Assembly (NCBI RefSeq): GCF_000518265.1
Contig: NZ_JADG01000019.1
Location: forward strand, 62,001 to 126,000
Origin: Actinomadura oligospora ATCC 43269
Lineage (GTDB): Bacteria > Actinomycetota > Actinomycetes > Streptosporangiales > Streptosporangiaceae
Length of the DNA stretch: 64,000 nt
Reading direction: 5' to 3'
Below, piece by piece: positions 7,983 through 16,623 of the stretch. A program made the translations under genes and the position numbers. The notes beneath the pieces were generated by a model that was not told the DNA's origin, searched no databases, and saw nothing but the letters and a program-made list of their open reading frames with translations. The stretch's first letter is position 1. The number at the start of each line of letters is the position of its first letter.

Positions 7983-8987
7983 ATGGAGAGCCCGCTGCTG
8001 AACGTGCACGGGGCCGTCGCCGCCGACGCCCCCGACCAGGAGATCGCCGCGCACTACGGGGACCCGGTCCGCGAACAACGGCTGCTCGAGGCGGGCAAGG
8101 CGTTCGTCGACCGGAGCAACCGGGGCGTCCTGAAGGTCTCCGGCCCGGACCGGCTGTCCTGGCTGCACAGCCTGCTCAGCCAGCACCTGGAGGCGCTGGA
8201 GCCCGGCGCCGCGACGCAGGCGCTGCTGCTGACGATCAACGGCCACATCGAGCACCACCTGCACCTGGTGGACGACGGCGAGACGGTCTGGATCCACGTC
8301 GAGCCCGGTACCGCGCCCGCGCTCGCCGAGTTCCTCGACCGCATGCGGTTCTTCCTGCGCGTCGAGGTCGAGGACGTCTCCGACCGCTACGCCGTGGTGA
8401 CCGGCCCTTCGGGCGACGGCCTGGCGGGCGACGGCCCGTCCCTCCCGGACGTCGCGGGCCTGACGACACGGATCGTCCTGCGGAGCGAGCTGGACGGGCT
8501 CGCCGCGGGTGACCTGCCCCCGGCGGGCCTCTGGGCCTACGAGGCACTGCGGATCGCCGCGCACGTCGCCCGTTTCGGCCGCGACACCGACCACCGGACG
8601 ATCCCGCACGAGATCGGCGTGATCGGGACGGCCGTCCACCTGCACAAGGGCTGCTACCGGGGCCAGGAGACGGTCGCGCGGGTCGAGAACCTGGGCCGTC
8701 CGCCGCGCCGCCTGGTCTTCCTTCACCTGGACGGCAGCGTCGACCGGCTGCCCGCGCAGGGCGACCCCGTGGAGATCCCCGGCGGACGCCAGATCGGCTT
8801 CGTCGGCACCTCCGCACGCCACCACGAGCTCGGCCCGATCGCGCTCGCGCTGGTCAAGCGCAACGCCCCGGTGGACATCGAGCTGCTGGCCGGGGGAGTC
8901 GCGGCGTCCCAGGAGGTGATCGTCGCGCCCGACACCGGCGCGAACGCCAAGATCGAGCTGCGCCGCACCGCCGCCGACCGGCCCTAG
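7983..8987 (+). CDS. ygfZ: YgfZ/GcvT-type folate-binding iron-sulfur maintenance protein
   Basis: A 334-residue protein of the GcvT fold. It contains the YgfZ signature KGCYRGQE near residue 222, whose Cys is the conserved reactive residue. YgfZ proteins help keep certain Fe-S enzymes intact, using tetrahydrofolate; the mechanism is not fully understood. The start at ATG 7983 is chosen because TAGTCT at 7970-7975 stands 7 nt upstream with no ribosome binding site, again a leaderless pattern. An in-frame ATG at 7950 lies upstream of that box and is unlikely. It follows fur in the same direction with 84 bp between. Confidence 0.9.
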   Translation: MESPLLNVHGAVAADAPDQEIAAHYGDPVREQRLLEAGKAFVDRSNRGVLKVSGPDRLSWLHSLLSQHLEALEPGAATQALLLTINGHIEHHLHLVDDGETVWIHVEPGTAPALAEFLDRMRFFLRVEVEDVSDRYAVVTGPSGDGLAGDGPSLPDVAGLTTRIVLRSELDGLAAGDLPPAGLWAYEALRIAAHVARFGRDTDHRTIPHEIGVIGTAVHLHKGCYRGQETVARVENLGRPPRRLVFLHLDGSVDRLPAQGDPVEIPGGRQIGFVGTSARHHELGPIALALVKRNAPVDIELLAGGVAASQEVIVAPDTGANAKIELRRTAADRP

Positions 8988-9083
8988 CGGAACCGCCGAA
9001 GGGCGCGTAGAACACGGGCTCCAGGGGCAGAATCGTTCTCACGGGAGAGGCGGCCGTCCGAGTGGCCGCCACGCCCGGAGGAG

Positions 9084-10031
9084 GTGGGACCCGTCACCGC
9101 ACCCGAGGAGCCCCCACGCCGCCCGCCCGAAGACGGCGACCGCTGGGTCGCGGGCCCCGGCGACACCGCGCCCGACCCGCCCTCGCCCCCCGAGAGCGTC
9201 CCGCCTCCGCCGCCCGGCCACTTCCCCGCCCCTGAACCCCTCCCGCCCTCCGGATCCCTGCCACCTTCCGGGCCTGCGCCGCCTTCCGGATCCCACGCGC
9301 CCTCCGGGGCGGTGCCGCCGCCTGGGCCCCCGCCGACCATGACGGCATCGTTCGGGCGGGGCGACCCCGCAGCGACCGAGGATTCGAGCGTCCCGCGTCC
9401 CGTGATGCCTCCGGACGCGCCGATGGCCCCCGCCCCGGCGCGGACGTCCACGCAGGCGGCCGGGGGACGGGGGAACCGGCGGAGGCCGCGGCGGGAGCCG
9501 CCCGGCGTGTGGTGGGCCGGGTTCGCGCTGTGGGAACTGCTGGCCTGGTACGTGGGCTCGTGGCGGCTCGCGCTGCTGGGGCTGGCCGCGTGGTGCCTGT
9601 ACGAGTTCCTGCTGATCCCGACGGTGTGCCGGGTGATGACCGAGAAGGGCTACCCGTGCCGGGAACCGGTGCGCGGCAGGCCCTTCGCGTGCCGCCGTCC
9701 CGGGCACCAGGCGTTCAAGAACGAGGGGATCGCGCGGCTGCTCGGGCTGCGTCCCCGGCGTCCGGCGCGCGACGTCCGCCCGCTGCCCGCGCCCGTCGGG
9801 AACGACCGTCCGGCCTCCCTGCCCGTCCAGGACGACCGTCCGGGGCCGGTGCCCGTCCCGGAGGCGTATTCGCCCGCTCAGGCGGGCGCGCCCGCGCGGG
9901 ACGAGCGGGTGGTGGTGCATTCGCGGGACGTCCGCGCGCGGCTCGCGCAGGCGGACCAGGTGTGCCTGATCCTCGCGGGCGCGGGCACGGTCGTCGCCAT
10001 CGCCGGGATGATCTACGGATTCCGCGGCTGA
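9084..10031 (+). CDS. Proline-rich membrane protein of unknown function
   Basis: A protein of about 315 residues. The first 130 are Pro/Ser/Ala-rich and disordered, with short PSGS-type repeats. Two adjacent hydrophobic segments (about 143-175) follow, then a Cys/Arg-rich cytoplasmic loop with YPCREPVRGRPFACRRPGHQ. A second disordered linker leads to a C-terminal membrane helix ending GFRG. The loop with two Cys and a His could bind metal, but no family is recognised. The GTG at 9084 is directly preceded by GGAGGAG, closer than usual, so the exact start is doubtful. Confidence 0.6.
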   Translation: MGPVTAPEEPPRRPPEDGDRWVAGPGDTAPDPPSPPESVPPPPPGHFPAPEPLPPSGSLPPSGPAPPSGSHAPSGAVPPPGPPPTMTASFGRGDPAATEDSSVPRPVMPPDAPMAPAPARTSTQAAGGRGNRRRPRREPPGVWWAGFALWELLAWYVGSWRLALLGLAAWCLYEFLLIPTVCRVMTEKGYPCREPVRGRPFACRRPGHQAFKNEGIARLLGLRPRRPARDVRPLPAPVGNDRPASLPVQDDRPGPVPVPEAYSPAQAGAPARDERVVVHSRDVRARLAQADQVCLILAGAGTVVAIAGMIYGFRG

Positions 10032-10058
10032 GCCGTCGGAGCCGTCCTGCGCGTGTGG

Positions 10059-10484
10059 TCAGTATTCGAGGAGGACGGTGATCGGGCCGTCGTTGACCAG
10101 CTCGACCTTCATGTCCGCGCCGAAGACGCCGGTCTCGACCTTGGCGCCCAGGGCGCGCAGCTCGGAGACGACGGCCTCCACGAGGGGCTCGGCGACCGGG
10201 CCGGGGGCGGCGGCGGTCCAGGTGGGACGGCGGCCCTTGCGGGCGTCGCCGTAGAGCGTGAACTGGCTCACCACCAGCAGCGGGGCCCCGAGGTCGGAGC
10301 AGGACTTCTCGTCCTCCAGGATCCGCAGGCCCCACAGTTTCGCGGCCGTCTTCGCGGCCTTCTCGGGCGTGTCGTCGTGGGTGACGCCGACCAGGACCAT
10401 CAGGCCCGGACCCTCGATCTCCCCCACGACGCGACCCGCCACGGTCACGCTCGCCCTGCTCACCCTCTGGACTACCGCTCGCAT
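10059..10484 (-). CDS. dtd: D-aminoacyl-tRNA deacylase
   Basis: DTD removes D-amino acids, and glycine mischarged on tRNA-Ala, from tRNAs. The 141-residue product has both active-site motifs: SQFTLYGD near residue 73 and the C-terminal NDGPITV, which supplies the Gly-cisPro chirality filter. Start ATG at 10484 begins MRAVVQRV, the usual family N-terminus. It is divergent from the beta-keto acid cleavage gene with only 19 bp between starts, so the two promoters overlap or share regulation. The family fit is complete. Confidence 0.95.
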   Translation of the reverse strand: MRAVVQRVSRASVTVAGRVVGEIEGPGLMVLVGVTHDDTPEKAAKTAAKLWGLRILEDEKSCSDLGAPLLVVSQFTLYGDARKGRRPTWTAAAPGPVAEPLVEAVVSELRALGAKVETGVFGADMKVELVNDGPITVLLEY

Positions 10485-10503
10485 GACACGCCATTCTGCC
10501 TCC

Positions 10504-11337
10504 ATGGGAGCAACGACGCTCATCACGGTGGCCCCGACCGGGGCGGAGTCGGCCAAGGCCGACGTCCCCGCCCTTCCGGTCACCCTGGACGAGCTGGTAC
10601 AGACGGCCAAGGAATGCGAGGCGGCCGGAGCCGCCGTCATCCACGTGCACATCCGCGACGACGACGCGCGGCCGACCCTGGACCTCGCGCGGCTGCGCGA
10701 CACCGTCCAGGCGCTGCGGGAGAGCACTGGACTGATCGTCCAGCTGTCCACGGGCGGCGCGGTCACCGACCCGTACGAGCACCGGCTGCGGGTGCTGGAC
10801 GCCGAGCCGGACGGCTGCTCGCTGACCTGCGGGACGGTCAACTTCGGCGACGACGTGTTCATGAACCCCTGGCCGTTCATGGTGGAGCTCTACCAGCGGA
10901 CGCAGGCCCAGCGGATCGTCCCGGAGTTCGAGCTGTTCGACCTCGGGCAGATCCGGTCGCTGCACCGCCTCCTGGACAAGCACGGCCTGCCGTTCGGCGG
11001 GCACGTCCACTGTGACCTGGTCATGGGCGTCCCGGGCGGGATGCCGGGGGACGCCCGGACGCTGGTCGCGGCGGTCGAGGCGCTGCCCGAGGGCGCGACC
11101 TGGTCGGCGACGGGCGTCGGCCGGACGTCCCTGCCGGTGATGTTCGCGGCGCTGTCGGCGGGCGGGCACCTGCGGGTCGGCATGGAGGACACCCTCACCT
11201 TCGCCCGGGGGCTGCCGGTGGCGGCGAACGTCCAGCTCGTCGAGCGGGCGGCCGAGGCGGCCCGGCTCGCGCAGCGTCCGCCCATGAGCGCGGCCGACGC
11301 CCGCGCCCTGCTGGGCGTCCGCAAGATCGACAACTGA
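10504..11337 (+). CDS. Beta-keto acid cleavage enzyme (BKACE, DUF849)
   Basis: A 277-residue TIM-barrel enzyme of the family that cleaves beta-keto acids with acetyl-CoA, typified by 3-keto-5-aminohexanoate cleavage enzyme of lysine fermentation. Visible motifs are the zinc-binding HVHIRD near residue 48, the GGHVHCD segment near 160, and the acidic VPEFELFD stretch. The third zinc ligand is the Glu in that region. Substrate range in the family is broad and no lysine-fermentation neighbours are present. So only the general reaction can be inferred. The start at 10504 gives the normal family length. Confidence 0.88.
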   Translation: MGATTLITVAPTGAESAKADVPALPVTLDELVQTAKECEAAGAAVIHVHIRDDDARPTLDLARLRDTVQALRESTGLIVQLSTGGAVTDPYEHRLRVLDAEPDGCSLTCGTVNFGDDVFMNPWPFMVELYQRTQAQRIVPEFELFDLGQIRSLHRLLDKHGLPFGGHVHCDLVMGVPGGMPGDARTLVAAVEALPEGATWSATGVGRTSLPVMFAALSAGGHLRVGMEDTLTFARGLPVAANVQLVERAAEAARLAQRPPMSAADARALLGVRKIDN

Positions 11338-11416
11338 ACGAGGGCGCCGGGGTCCGGCGCACCCCACCAGGTCGGGTATGAGTAAGGACGAGAATGTCTG
11401 ACTTGTGGGGGTTGTT

Positions 11417-12385
11417 GTGACGACGGTGTCCACGCCTGTCCTGGTCGAGGTGGAACGTTCCGGCTTCGTGGAGTCGCGCCACCGCGGCAGCGCGGTGGGA
11501 CTGGCCGCCGACGGGACGACGGTGGTCCGCGCCGGGTTCCCGGACGAGCCGATCTTCCCGCGCTCGGCGAACAAGCCGATGCAGGCGGTCGCGATGGTCC
11601 GCTCGGGGCTCGCTCTGGAGGGCGAGCTCCTGGCGATCGCCGCGGGCAGCCATTCGGGCGAGGACTTCCACGTCGAGGGCGCCGAGCGGATCCTGGCGTC
11701 CGCAGGGCTGTCGGCGACGGCGCTCCAGTGCCCGGAGCAGTGGCCGCTCGACCAGGAGGTCGCGCTGGACGTGGCGCGCCGCGGCGAGGGCCGCACCCGG
11801 CTGCGGATGAACTGCTCCGGCAAGCACGCCGCGATGCTCGCGACCTGCGTGGCCGCCGGGTGGTCCACCGGCGACTACCTCGACCCCGCGCACCCGCTGC
11901 AGGTCGCCTCGCGCGAGGCGGTCGAGGCGCTGGCGGGCGAGAGCGTCGCGGCGGTCGGCGTGGACGGCTGCGGCGCGCCGCTGTTCGGGCTGTCGGCGAC
12001 CGGTGTCGCGCGGGCGTTCCGGGCGCTGGTGACGGCCGAGCCCGGCACGCCCGAGCGCAGGGTCGCCGACGCGATGCGCGCCTATCCGGCCTGGACGTCC
12101 GGCACCCGGCGCGAGGAGCGCCTCCTGATGGACGCCGTGCCGGGCCTGCTGGTCAAGTGCGGCGCGGAGGGCGTGGACGCGTTCGCGTTCGCGGACGGCC
12201 GGGCCGGGGCCATCAAGGTCGACGACGGGTCCATGCGGGCCCGGACGCCGGTCACCGTGGCGCTGCTGCGCGCGCTCGGCGTCGAGCCCGCCGACCCGGC
12301 GGCGCTGGACGACCTGGCGACCGTCCGGCTGCACGGCGGCGAGGCGGTCGTGGGCGAGATCCGGGCCGTCCCGAACCTTTTCTGA
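11417..12385 (+). CDS. L-asparaginase II-family protein
   Basis: A 322-residue member of the bacterial asparaginase family distinct from E. coli AnsA/AnsB (PF06089). Motifs include RSANKPMQAVAM near residue 54, AAGSHSGE near 78, NCSGKHAAML near 133 and GVDGCGAP near 185, all typical of this family. The expected reaction is hydrolysis of asparagine to aspartate and ammonia; substrate preference is unproven. GTG at 11417 gives the usual N-terminus. A GTG at 11405 is an alternative, adding four residues. The gene converges on the MFS gene and both end at a 38-bp palindrome. Confidence 0.85.
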   Translation: MTTVSTPVLVEVERSGFVESRHRGSAVGLAADGTTVVRAGFPDEPIFPRSANKPMQAVAMVRSGLALEGELLAIAAGSHSGEDFHVEGAERILASAGLSATALQCPEQWPLDQEVALDVARRGEGRTRLRMNCSGKHAAMLATCVAAGWSTGDYLDPAHPLQVASREAVEALAGESVAAVGVDGCGAPLFGLSATGVARAFRALVTAEPGTPERRVADAMRAYPAWTSGTRREERLLMDAVPGLLVKCGAEGVDAFAFADGRAGAIKVDDGSMRARTPVTVALLRALGVEPADPAALDDLATVRLHGGEAVVGEIRAVPNLF

Positions 12386-12402
12386 TCACGGGCGGAACGG
12401 CC

Positions 12403-12440
12403 GGAGGCGCGGCCCTGGAACGTTCCAGGGCCGCGCCTCC
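12403..12440. terminator. Bidirectional hairpin terminator
   Basis: A perfect 19-bp inverted repeat (12403-12421 with 12422-12440, no spacer) lies between the stop of the asparaginase gene and the stop of the leftward MFS gene. Its position between convergent genes supports a terminator serving both strands. It lacks a strong U-tract, as is common in high-GC actinomycetes. Confidence 0.8.
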
Positions 12441-12453
12441 GCCGCGTCCCTGG

Positions 12454-13734
12454 TCATTCGAGGACGCGGGCCCGGCCGGCGCCGAGGCCCGGCAGGATCT
12501 CGGCGAGCGCGATCGCGACCACCAGCGCCACCGGGACCGTCCAGCCGGACGTGGCGTCCCGCAGCGCGCCGATCAGCAGCGGCCCGAACGCGGAGATCAC
12601 GTAGCCGACGCCCTGCACCATCCCGGAGAGCTGGGCGGCGGTCGCGGCGTCCGGGGAGCGCAGCCCGATCATGGACAGCGCGAGCGCGAACGACCCGCCC
12701 TGGCCGAGTCCGAGCACCACGACGAACAGCCACATCCCGCCGAGCGGCGCCCAGGTCAGCCCGGCGAACCCGGCGGCCGTGAAGAGCCCGACCATCAGCG
12801 CGATCGGCCGCTGGTCGCGCAGCCGCGAGGCCAGCAGGGGCAGGGTCATGTTCCCGATGATCTGGATCAGGCTGGCCGCCGCGGTCACGAACCCCGCGCT
12901 GCTCTCCGACAGGCCCCGGTCGGTGAGCAGGGTCGGCACCCAGGCGAACAGGACGTACGCCAGCGACGACTGGAGCCCGAAGAACAGCGTGATCTGCCAG
13001 GCCAGCCGCGACCGCCACACCTTCCGCGCGATGTCCCGGTGCGAGGCGGCGGCGGCCGGGCCCGTCCCCGCCGCTGCGGCGGCGCGGCGCACCCGCAGCA
13101 GCCGGGGCAGCCACACCAGCGCGGCCAGCACGGACGGGACGGCCAGCAGGGACAGCGGCGCCCGCCAGTTCCCGCCGGTCGCGTCCTGCATCGGGACGGC
13201 CAGTCCGGACCCGAGCGCCGCGCCGCCGCTCAGCGCGACCGTGTAGAGCGCCGTCACCGCCGTGATCCGGTGCGGATGGTCGCGCTTGATGATGCCGGGC
13301 ACCGCGATGTTGCCGATGCTGATCGCCATCCCGGCGACCAGCGACCCGGCGAACAGCGCCGCCGTCACCGGGATCATCCGCAGCCCGATCGCGGCGGTGA
13401 GCGTGACCATCGCGGTCACCAGCAGCGCCTCGGGACGCGGCGGACGGCGCAGGAACGCCGCCAGCAGCCCGTACGAGCCGAGGAACATCAGCGGCAGCGT
13501 GGTCAGCGCCCCGGCCGCCGTCCCGGACAGGTTCAGGTCGTCCCGGATGCCGCCGACCAGCGGCCCGACTGCGGTCAGCGCGGGCCGCAGGTTGACCGCC
13601 ACGAGGACGATCAGCACGAGCCCGGCGACCGCCCCGGCGCGTCCGCGCGCGTCCTCTGGTGGTTTGAGGGGATTCGGTGGAGTTCGGGGGCTCGTGATCG
13701 AGAGGGAGGGCTCGGACTCCTCGCGGACGGTCAC
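12454..13734 (-). CDS. MFS transporter, CynX/NimT type
   Basis: A 426-residue, 12-helix major facilitator. The segment NLRPALTAVGPL in helix 1, together with GNIAVPGIIKRD in the cytoplasmic loop, places it in the cyanate/2-nitroimidazole (CynX/NimT) group. Actinomycete members mostly have unknown substrates. The first 30 residues are polar and Pro-rich and may be overlong. The gene lies 11 bp downstream of a GntR/FCD regulator on the same strand, so they form one unit. That unit is presumably controlled by the palindrome before the regulator. Confidence 0.88.
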   Translation of the reverse strand: MTVREESEPSLSITSPRTPPNPLKPPEDARGRAGAVAGLVLIVLVAVNLRPALTAVGPLVGGIRDDLNLSGTAAGALTTLPLMFLGSYGLLAAFLRRPPRPEALLVTAMVTLTAAIGLRMIPVTAALFAGSLVAGMAISIGNIAVPGIIKRDHPHRITAVTALYTVALSGGAALGSGLAVPMQDATGGNWRAPLSLLAVPSVLAALVWLPRLLRVRRAAAAAGTGPAAAASHRDIARKVWRSRLAWQITLFFGLQSSLAYVLFAWVPTLLTDRGLSESSAGFVTAAASLIQIIGNMTLPLLASRLRDQRPIALMVGLFTAAGFAGLTWAPLGGMWLFVVVLGLGQGGSFALALSMIGLRSPDAATAAQLSGMVQGVGYVISAFGPLLIGALRDATSGWTVPVALVVAIALAEILPGLGAGRARVLE

Positions 13735-13745
13735 AGGGGGGCTCC

Positions 13746-14435
13746 TCAGGGGGTGTCGGGGGTGACCAGCGCGTCCAGCTCGGCCAGGGTGGGCTCGATG
13801 ATCGTCCGGACGGCCCGCTCGGCCGCCTCGGGGTCGCGGGCCGCGACCGCGTCCAGCACGGCCTGGTGCGCCTCCTGGCTGGCCTCCGCGACGGCGACGT
13901 CGGCGCGCAGTGCGGCCATCGCCTCGCCGAGCCGTCCGGTGAAGTACCGGTACGCCTCGACGAGCAGGGGGTTCTTCCCGGCCTCGACCACGCCGAGGTG
14001 GAAGCGGGCGTCCGCCTCGCCGAACTCCCGGTCGTCGGCGGCGGCGCCGCGCGCGGCGAGCAGCCCCTCCAGGCGGGCCAGATCGGCGCCGGTGCGGCGG
14101 CGCGCGGCGAGCCGGGCGGCCTGGACGTCGTAGGCGAGCTGCACCTCGAACACGTCGATCAGCGTCGAGCGCGCCACGCCGGTCAGCATCGGCCGGGGGT
14201 CGACGCGGCTGCGCACGTACGTCCCGTCGCCCCGGCGGACCTCGAGCACGCCGATGTGGGTGAGCGCGCGGATCGCCTCCCGGACGGCCGGACGGCTCAC
14301 CCCGAGTTCGCCCGCGAGCCGGTGCTCCCCGGGCAGCCGCTCGCCCACCTCCCAGCCGCCGCCGGTGATCTCCGACTGCAGCTGGTCGAGCACGGCGTCC
14401 ACGGTCGAGCCCGTGGGGACCGGGTTGAGGGCCAT
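13746..14435 (-). CDS. GntR/FadR-type regulator with FCD ligand domain
   Basis: A 229-residue repressor. The N-terminal winged helix includes LPGEHRLAGELGVSRPAVREAIRAL and the wing GVLEVRRGDGTYV, standard for the FadR subfamily. The C-terminal all-helical FCD domain shows the metal-ligand pattern with FHLGVV and later His residues (H152, H198 region). Ligands of such regulators are often small carboxylates. It is the first gene of an operon with the CynX-type transporter. A 27-bp dyad at 14446-14472 just upstream of its start is the probable autoregulatory operator. GGAGG precedes the ATG. Confidence 0.92.
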   Translation of the reverse strand: MALNPVPTGSTVDAVLDQLQSEITGGGWEVGERLPGEHRLAGELGVSRPAVREAIRALTHIGVLEVRRGDGTYVRSRVDPRPMLTGVARSTLIDVFEVQLAYDVQAARLAARRRTGADLARLEGLLAARGAAADDREFGEADARFHLGVVEAGKNPLLVEAYRYFTGRLGEAMAALRADVAVAEASQEAHQAVLDAVAARDPEAAERAVRTIIEPTLAELDALVTPDTP

Positions 14436-14445
14436 GCCACCTCCA

Positions 14446-14472
14446 TAGGTCAGATGTCAGACATCTTACCTA
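14446..14472. promoter_or_regulatory. Operator dyad for the GntR/FCD regulator
   Basis: A near-perfect palindrome with core AGATGTCAGACATCT (14452-14466) and outer arms TAGGT (14446-14450) and ACCTA (14468-14472). It lies 11-37 bp before the regulator ATG. FadR-type repressors bind such TNGT/ACNA dyads, so autoregulation of the regulator-MFS operon is likely. Confidence 0.75.
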
Positions 14473-14524
14473 CGCGAAAAAGATGGCTTTTGGGCGGGTG
14501 GGCCGCGAACGCCCCGGCGAGCGG

Positions 14525-14779
14525 CTACTCGTGGCCGCGGTGCTCGTACTCCTCGGGCTGGACGACGTCACGGCGGTTGCGCTGGCCGGGGTCCCCCTCG
14601 ATGATCCCGCCCTGGACCGGGCCCCGGTCGGGCATCGAGCCCCTGGTCCTCTCCGGGCGTGCGCGCCTGCGCGCGGCGATCCGGGTCAGGACGAGCCAGG
14701 TGAGGATCGCCAGCGCGATGATGATCGGGCCCAGCACGAGCCAGTAGTTGTTCCCGACGTGGTGTCCGATGGCGAGCAA
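14525..14779 (-). CDS. Small single-pass membrane protein
   Basis: An 84-residue protein with one membrane helix (WLVLGPIIIALAILTWLVL, about 12-30) followed by a strongly basic segment and an acidic/polar tail. I chose the TTG at 14779 because GGAGGTG at 14787-14793 stands 7 nt before it. The longer GTG start at 14797 would place the ribosome binding site inside the coding region. The family is not recognised by name. It is transcribed toward the GntR gene, and its own upstream neighbour is the DUF2207 gene. Confidence 0.65.
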   Translation of the reverse strand: MLAIGHHVGNNYWLVLGPIIIALAILTWLVLTRIAARRRARPERTRGSMPDRGPVQGGIIEGDPGQRNRRDVVQPEEYEHRGHE

Positions 14780-14866
14780 AGGAAAACACCTCCTCACCAG
14801 GCAGTACCCGGTGAGAAGGCGCTAATCCTCACATCTCGGGCGGCGTGCGGTCCGCCCTCCGTGGGC

Positions 14867-16582
14867 TCACATGCCGCGCGACTGGGAGATCGAGCCGGAC
14901 GTGGCGAGGGTGAAGGTGCGCATGGACTCGGCGAACCGGGACAGGTCCCACTCGGCCGGGCCCTCGTACCAGTAGAGGTTGTCGGCGCCCTCGGCGCGGA
15001 CGCCCGCGTCCTCGACGGTGCGGGCCCACCGGTCGACGACGTCGAAGACGACCGCGTACGGCAGGAACCGGGAGAACAGGGCGATGCGCTGCTGGGACGG
15101 CATCTCCGCGTCCGGCAGGGCGCCCCGCTCCAGGAACGCGCGGAACCCGATGGTGTGCGCCAGGACGGTCGAGCCGCGCGCGGTCTTGGCGGGCATGTAC
15201 TGGCCGCCGTAGGCGAGCGCCGCGCCCGCGACGATCGCCGCGAGGCCGACCAGCGCGAGGTCGGTGGTGACGGCGAGGACGACGGTGGCGATGATGCCGA
15301 GCCCGGTCAGCGCCATGCCCGCGATCGTCCAGCGGGACCGGACGGTGTCCGGGCGGCGCGCGAACCAGCCCTGCTCGACCACGTCGTCGTACATCGCCGA
15401 CCGGACGCGCTGGAGCTGCGTCGCGAACGTCCCGCCGAGCGCGGACAGCTTGACCGCCTCACGGCCGTCGAACAGCGCGCCGAGCAGGATCCGCTCGTAC
15501 CGCAGCAGGTCGGCGTCGCCGCCCGCGCGCTGCAGCCGGCGCAGCGTCCAGTCGAGACGTCCGGTGGTGCCGCGGTCGTCCTCCTCGATCAGCAGGTGGC
15601 CGCGGACGGCCAGGTCGACGATGGTGGCGGTGACGTCGATCACGTCCGCCTGCTCGTCGATCAGCGTGCCGATCTGGCCGGGACGGACGCCGTCCGGCGG
15701 CTCGAACTCCTCGCCGGTGACGTGCCCGTGGTCGGCCTCGGCGGCCCGCTTGCCGACCACCCGGGTGTCCCGGCCTCGCACCATGTAGAGGCCGACGACG
15801 CCGCCGACCAGCAGGAGGAGCAGCGCCCCCAGCGCGGACGCGGTGACGCCGTTCACCGAGAACGCGGTCGCGGCGGTGTGGCGGCGCTCGAAGGCGGCCT
15901 TGCCGCCGGTCGCCCCGGCCGGGAGCCCGACGACGACGGTGAGGTTGTCGTCCGGCAGCATCTGGCTCTGGCTGAACACGCCCTGCGTGTGCGTGTGGTT
16001 CGTATAGAACTGCGTGCACCCGATCGTGCTGTCCAGGGCGCCCGCGAAGCAGTTGACGTTCTGGACCATGGCGGGCGCGTCGACCGTGGCGCGCGCCTGG
16101 GCGACGGGGACCTTCCAGCCGCCGATCGCCGTCCAGCGGAACTCCTCGGCGCCGTTCGTCTGGGCGACCGGGCCGCGCACGTCGTACTCCAGCACGACCG
16201 AGTGCTGCCCGGACGCCGCGCCGCCGGTGAGCTTCACCTCGGTCGTCGTCCCGGACGAGGAGACCGCCGTCTTCGTCGGCCCGCCGTCAGGGCTGGACGC
16301 CTTGACGTTCTCGATCTTCCAGACCCGGTCCCGCGTCACGCTGGAGTGCACGCGGGTGGTGAAGGTCCGCTCGAACCCGGGGCTGGTGAACTGGTAGACG
16401 ATCGTCTCGCGGACGTGCGCGACGCCGCCCTTGGCCAGGGTGATCGCCGCCTCGTCCTTGACGACGCGGTCGGACACCCGCAGCGCCGATCCGCTCGCGG
16501 CCTGCGCGGGAAGCGCGACCCCGGCGGACAGAACGGCGGCGAGCGGCAGGGAGGCGACCAATGGCCACAGGCGACTCGACAT
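14867..16582 (-). CDS. DUF2207 membrane protein
   Basis: A 571-residue protein. It has an N-terminal signal peptide ending about AQA, an extracellular beta-rich DUF2207 domain (about 35-240, including YQFTSPGFERTF), a membrane helix near 255, and a cytoplasmic part with two more helices around 405-445. It ends in a soluble tail, and the last residues are Ser-rich. The function of DUF2207 proteins is unknown; they are thought to act at the cell envelope. Start ATG at 16582 has TACCAT 8 nt upstream, indicating a leaderless transcript. It is divergent from the zinc peptidase gene, with a 41-bp shared promoter region. Confidence 0.85.
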   Translation of the reverse strand: MSSRLWPLVASLPLAAVLSAGVALPAQAASGSALRVSDRVVKDEAAITLAKGGVAHVRETIVYQFTSPGFERTFTTRVHSSVTRDRVWKIENVKASSPDGGPTKTAVSSSGTTTEVKLTGGAASGQHSVVLEYDVRGPVAQTNGAEEFRWTAIGGWKVPVAQARATVDAPAMVQNVNCFAGALDSTIGCTQFYTNHTHTQGVFSQSQMLPDDNLTVVVGLPAGATGGKAAFERRHTAATAFSVNGVTASALGALLLLLVGGVVGLYMVRGRDTRVVGKRAAEADHGHVTGEEFEPPDGVRPGQIGTLIDEQADVIDVTATIVDLAVRGHLLIEEDDRGTTGRLDWTLRRLQRAGGDADLLRYERILLGALFDGREAVKLSALGGTFATQLQRVRSAMYDDVVEQGWFARRPDTVRSRWTIAGMALTGLGIIATVVLAVTTDLALVGLAAIVAGAALAYGGQYMPAKTARGSTVLAHTIGFRAFLERGALPDAEMPSQQRIALFSRFLPYAVVFDVVDRWARTVEDAGVRAEGADNLYWYEGPAEWDLSRFAESMRTFTLATSGSISQSRGM

Positions 16583-16623
16583 GGCGGCAAATGGTAGCGG
16601 GCCCGCCCGTATAGTTCTGCCCT

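Noticed and set aside
12454-14133. Long plus-strand frames opposite the MFS and GntR genes
   Set aside because: Arg/Pro/Gln-rich antisense frames without any recognisable domain.
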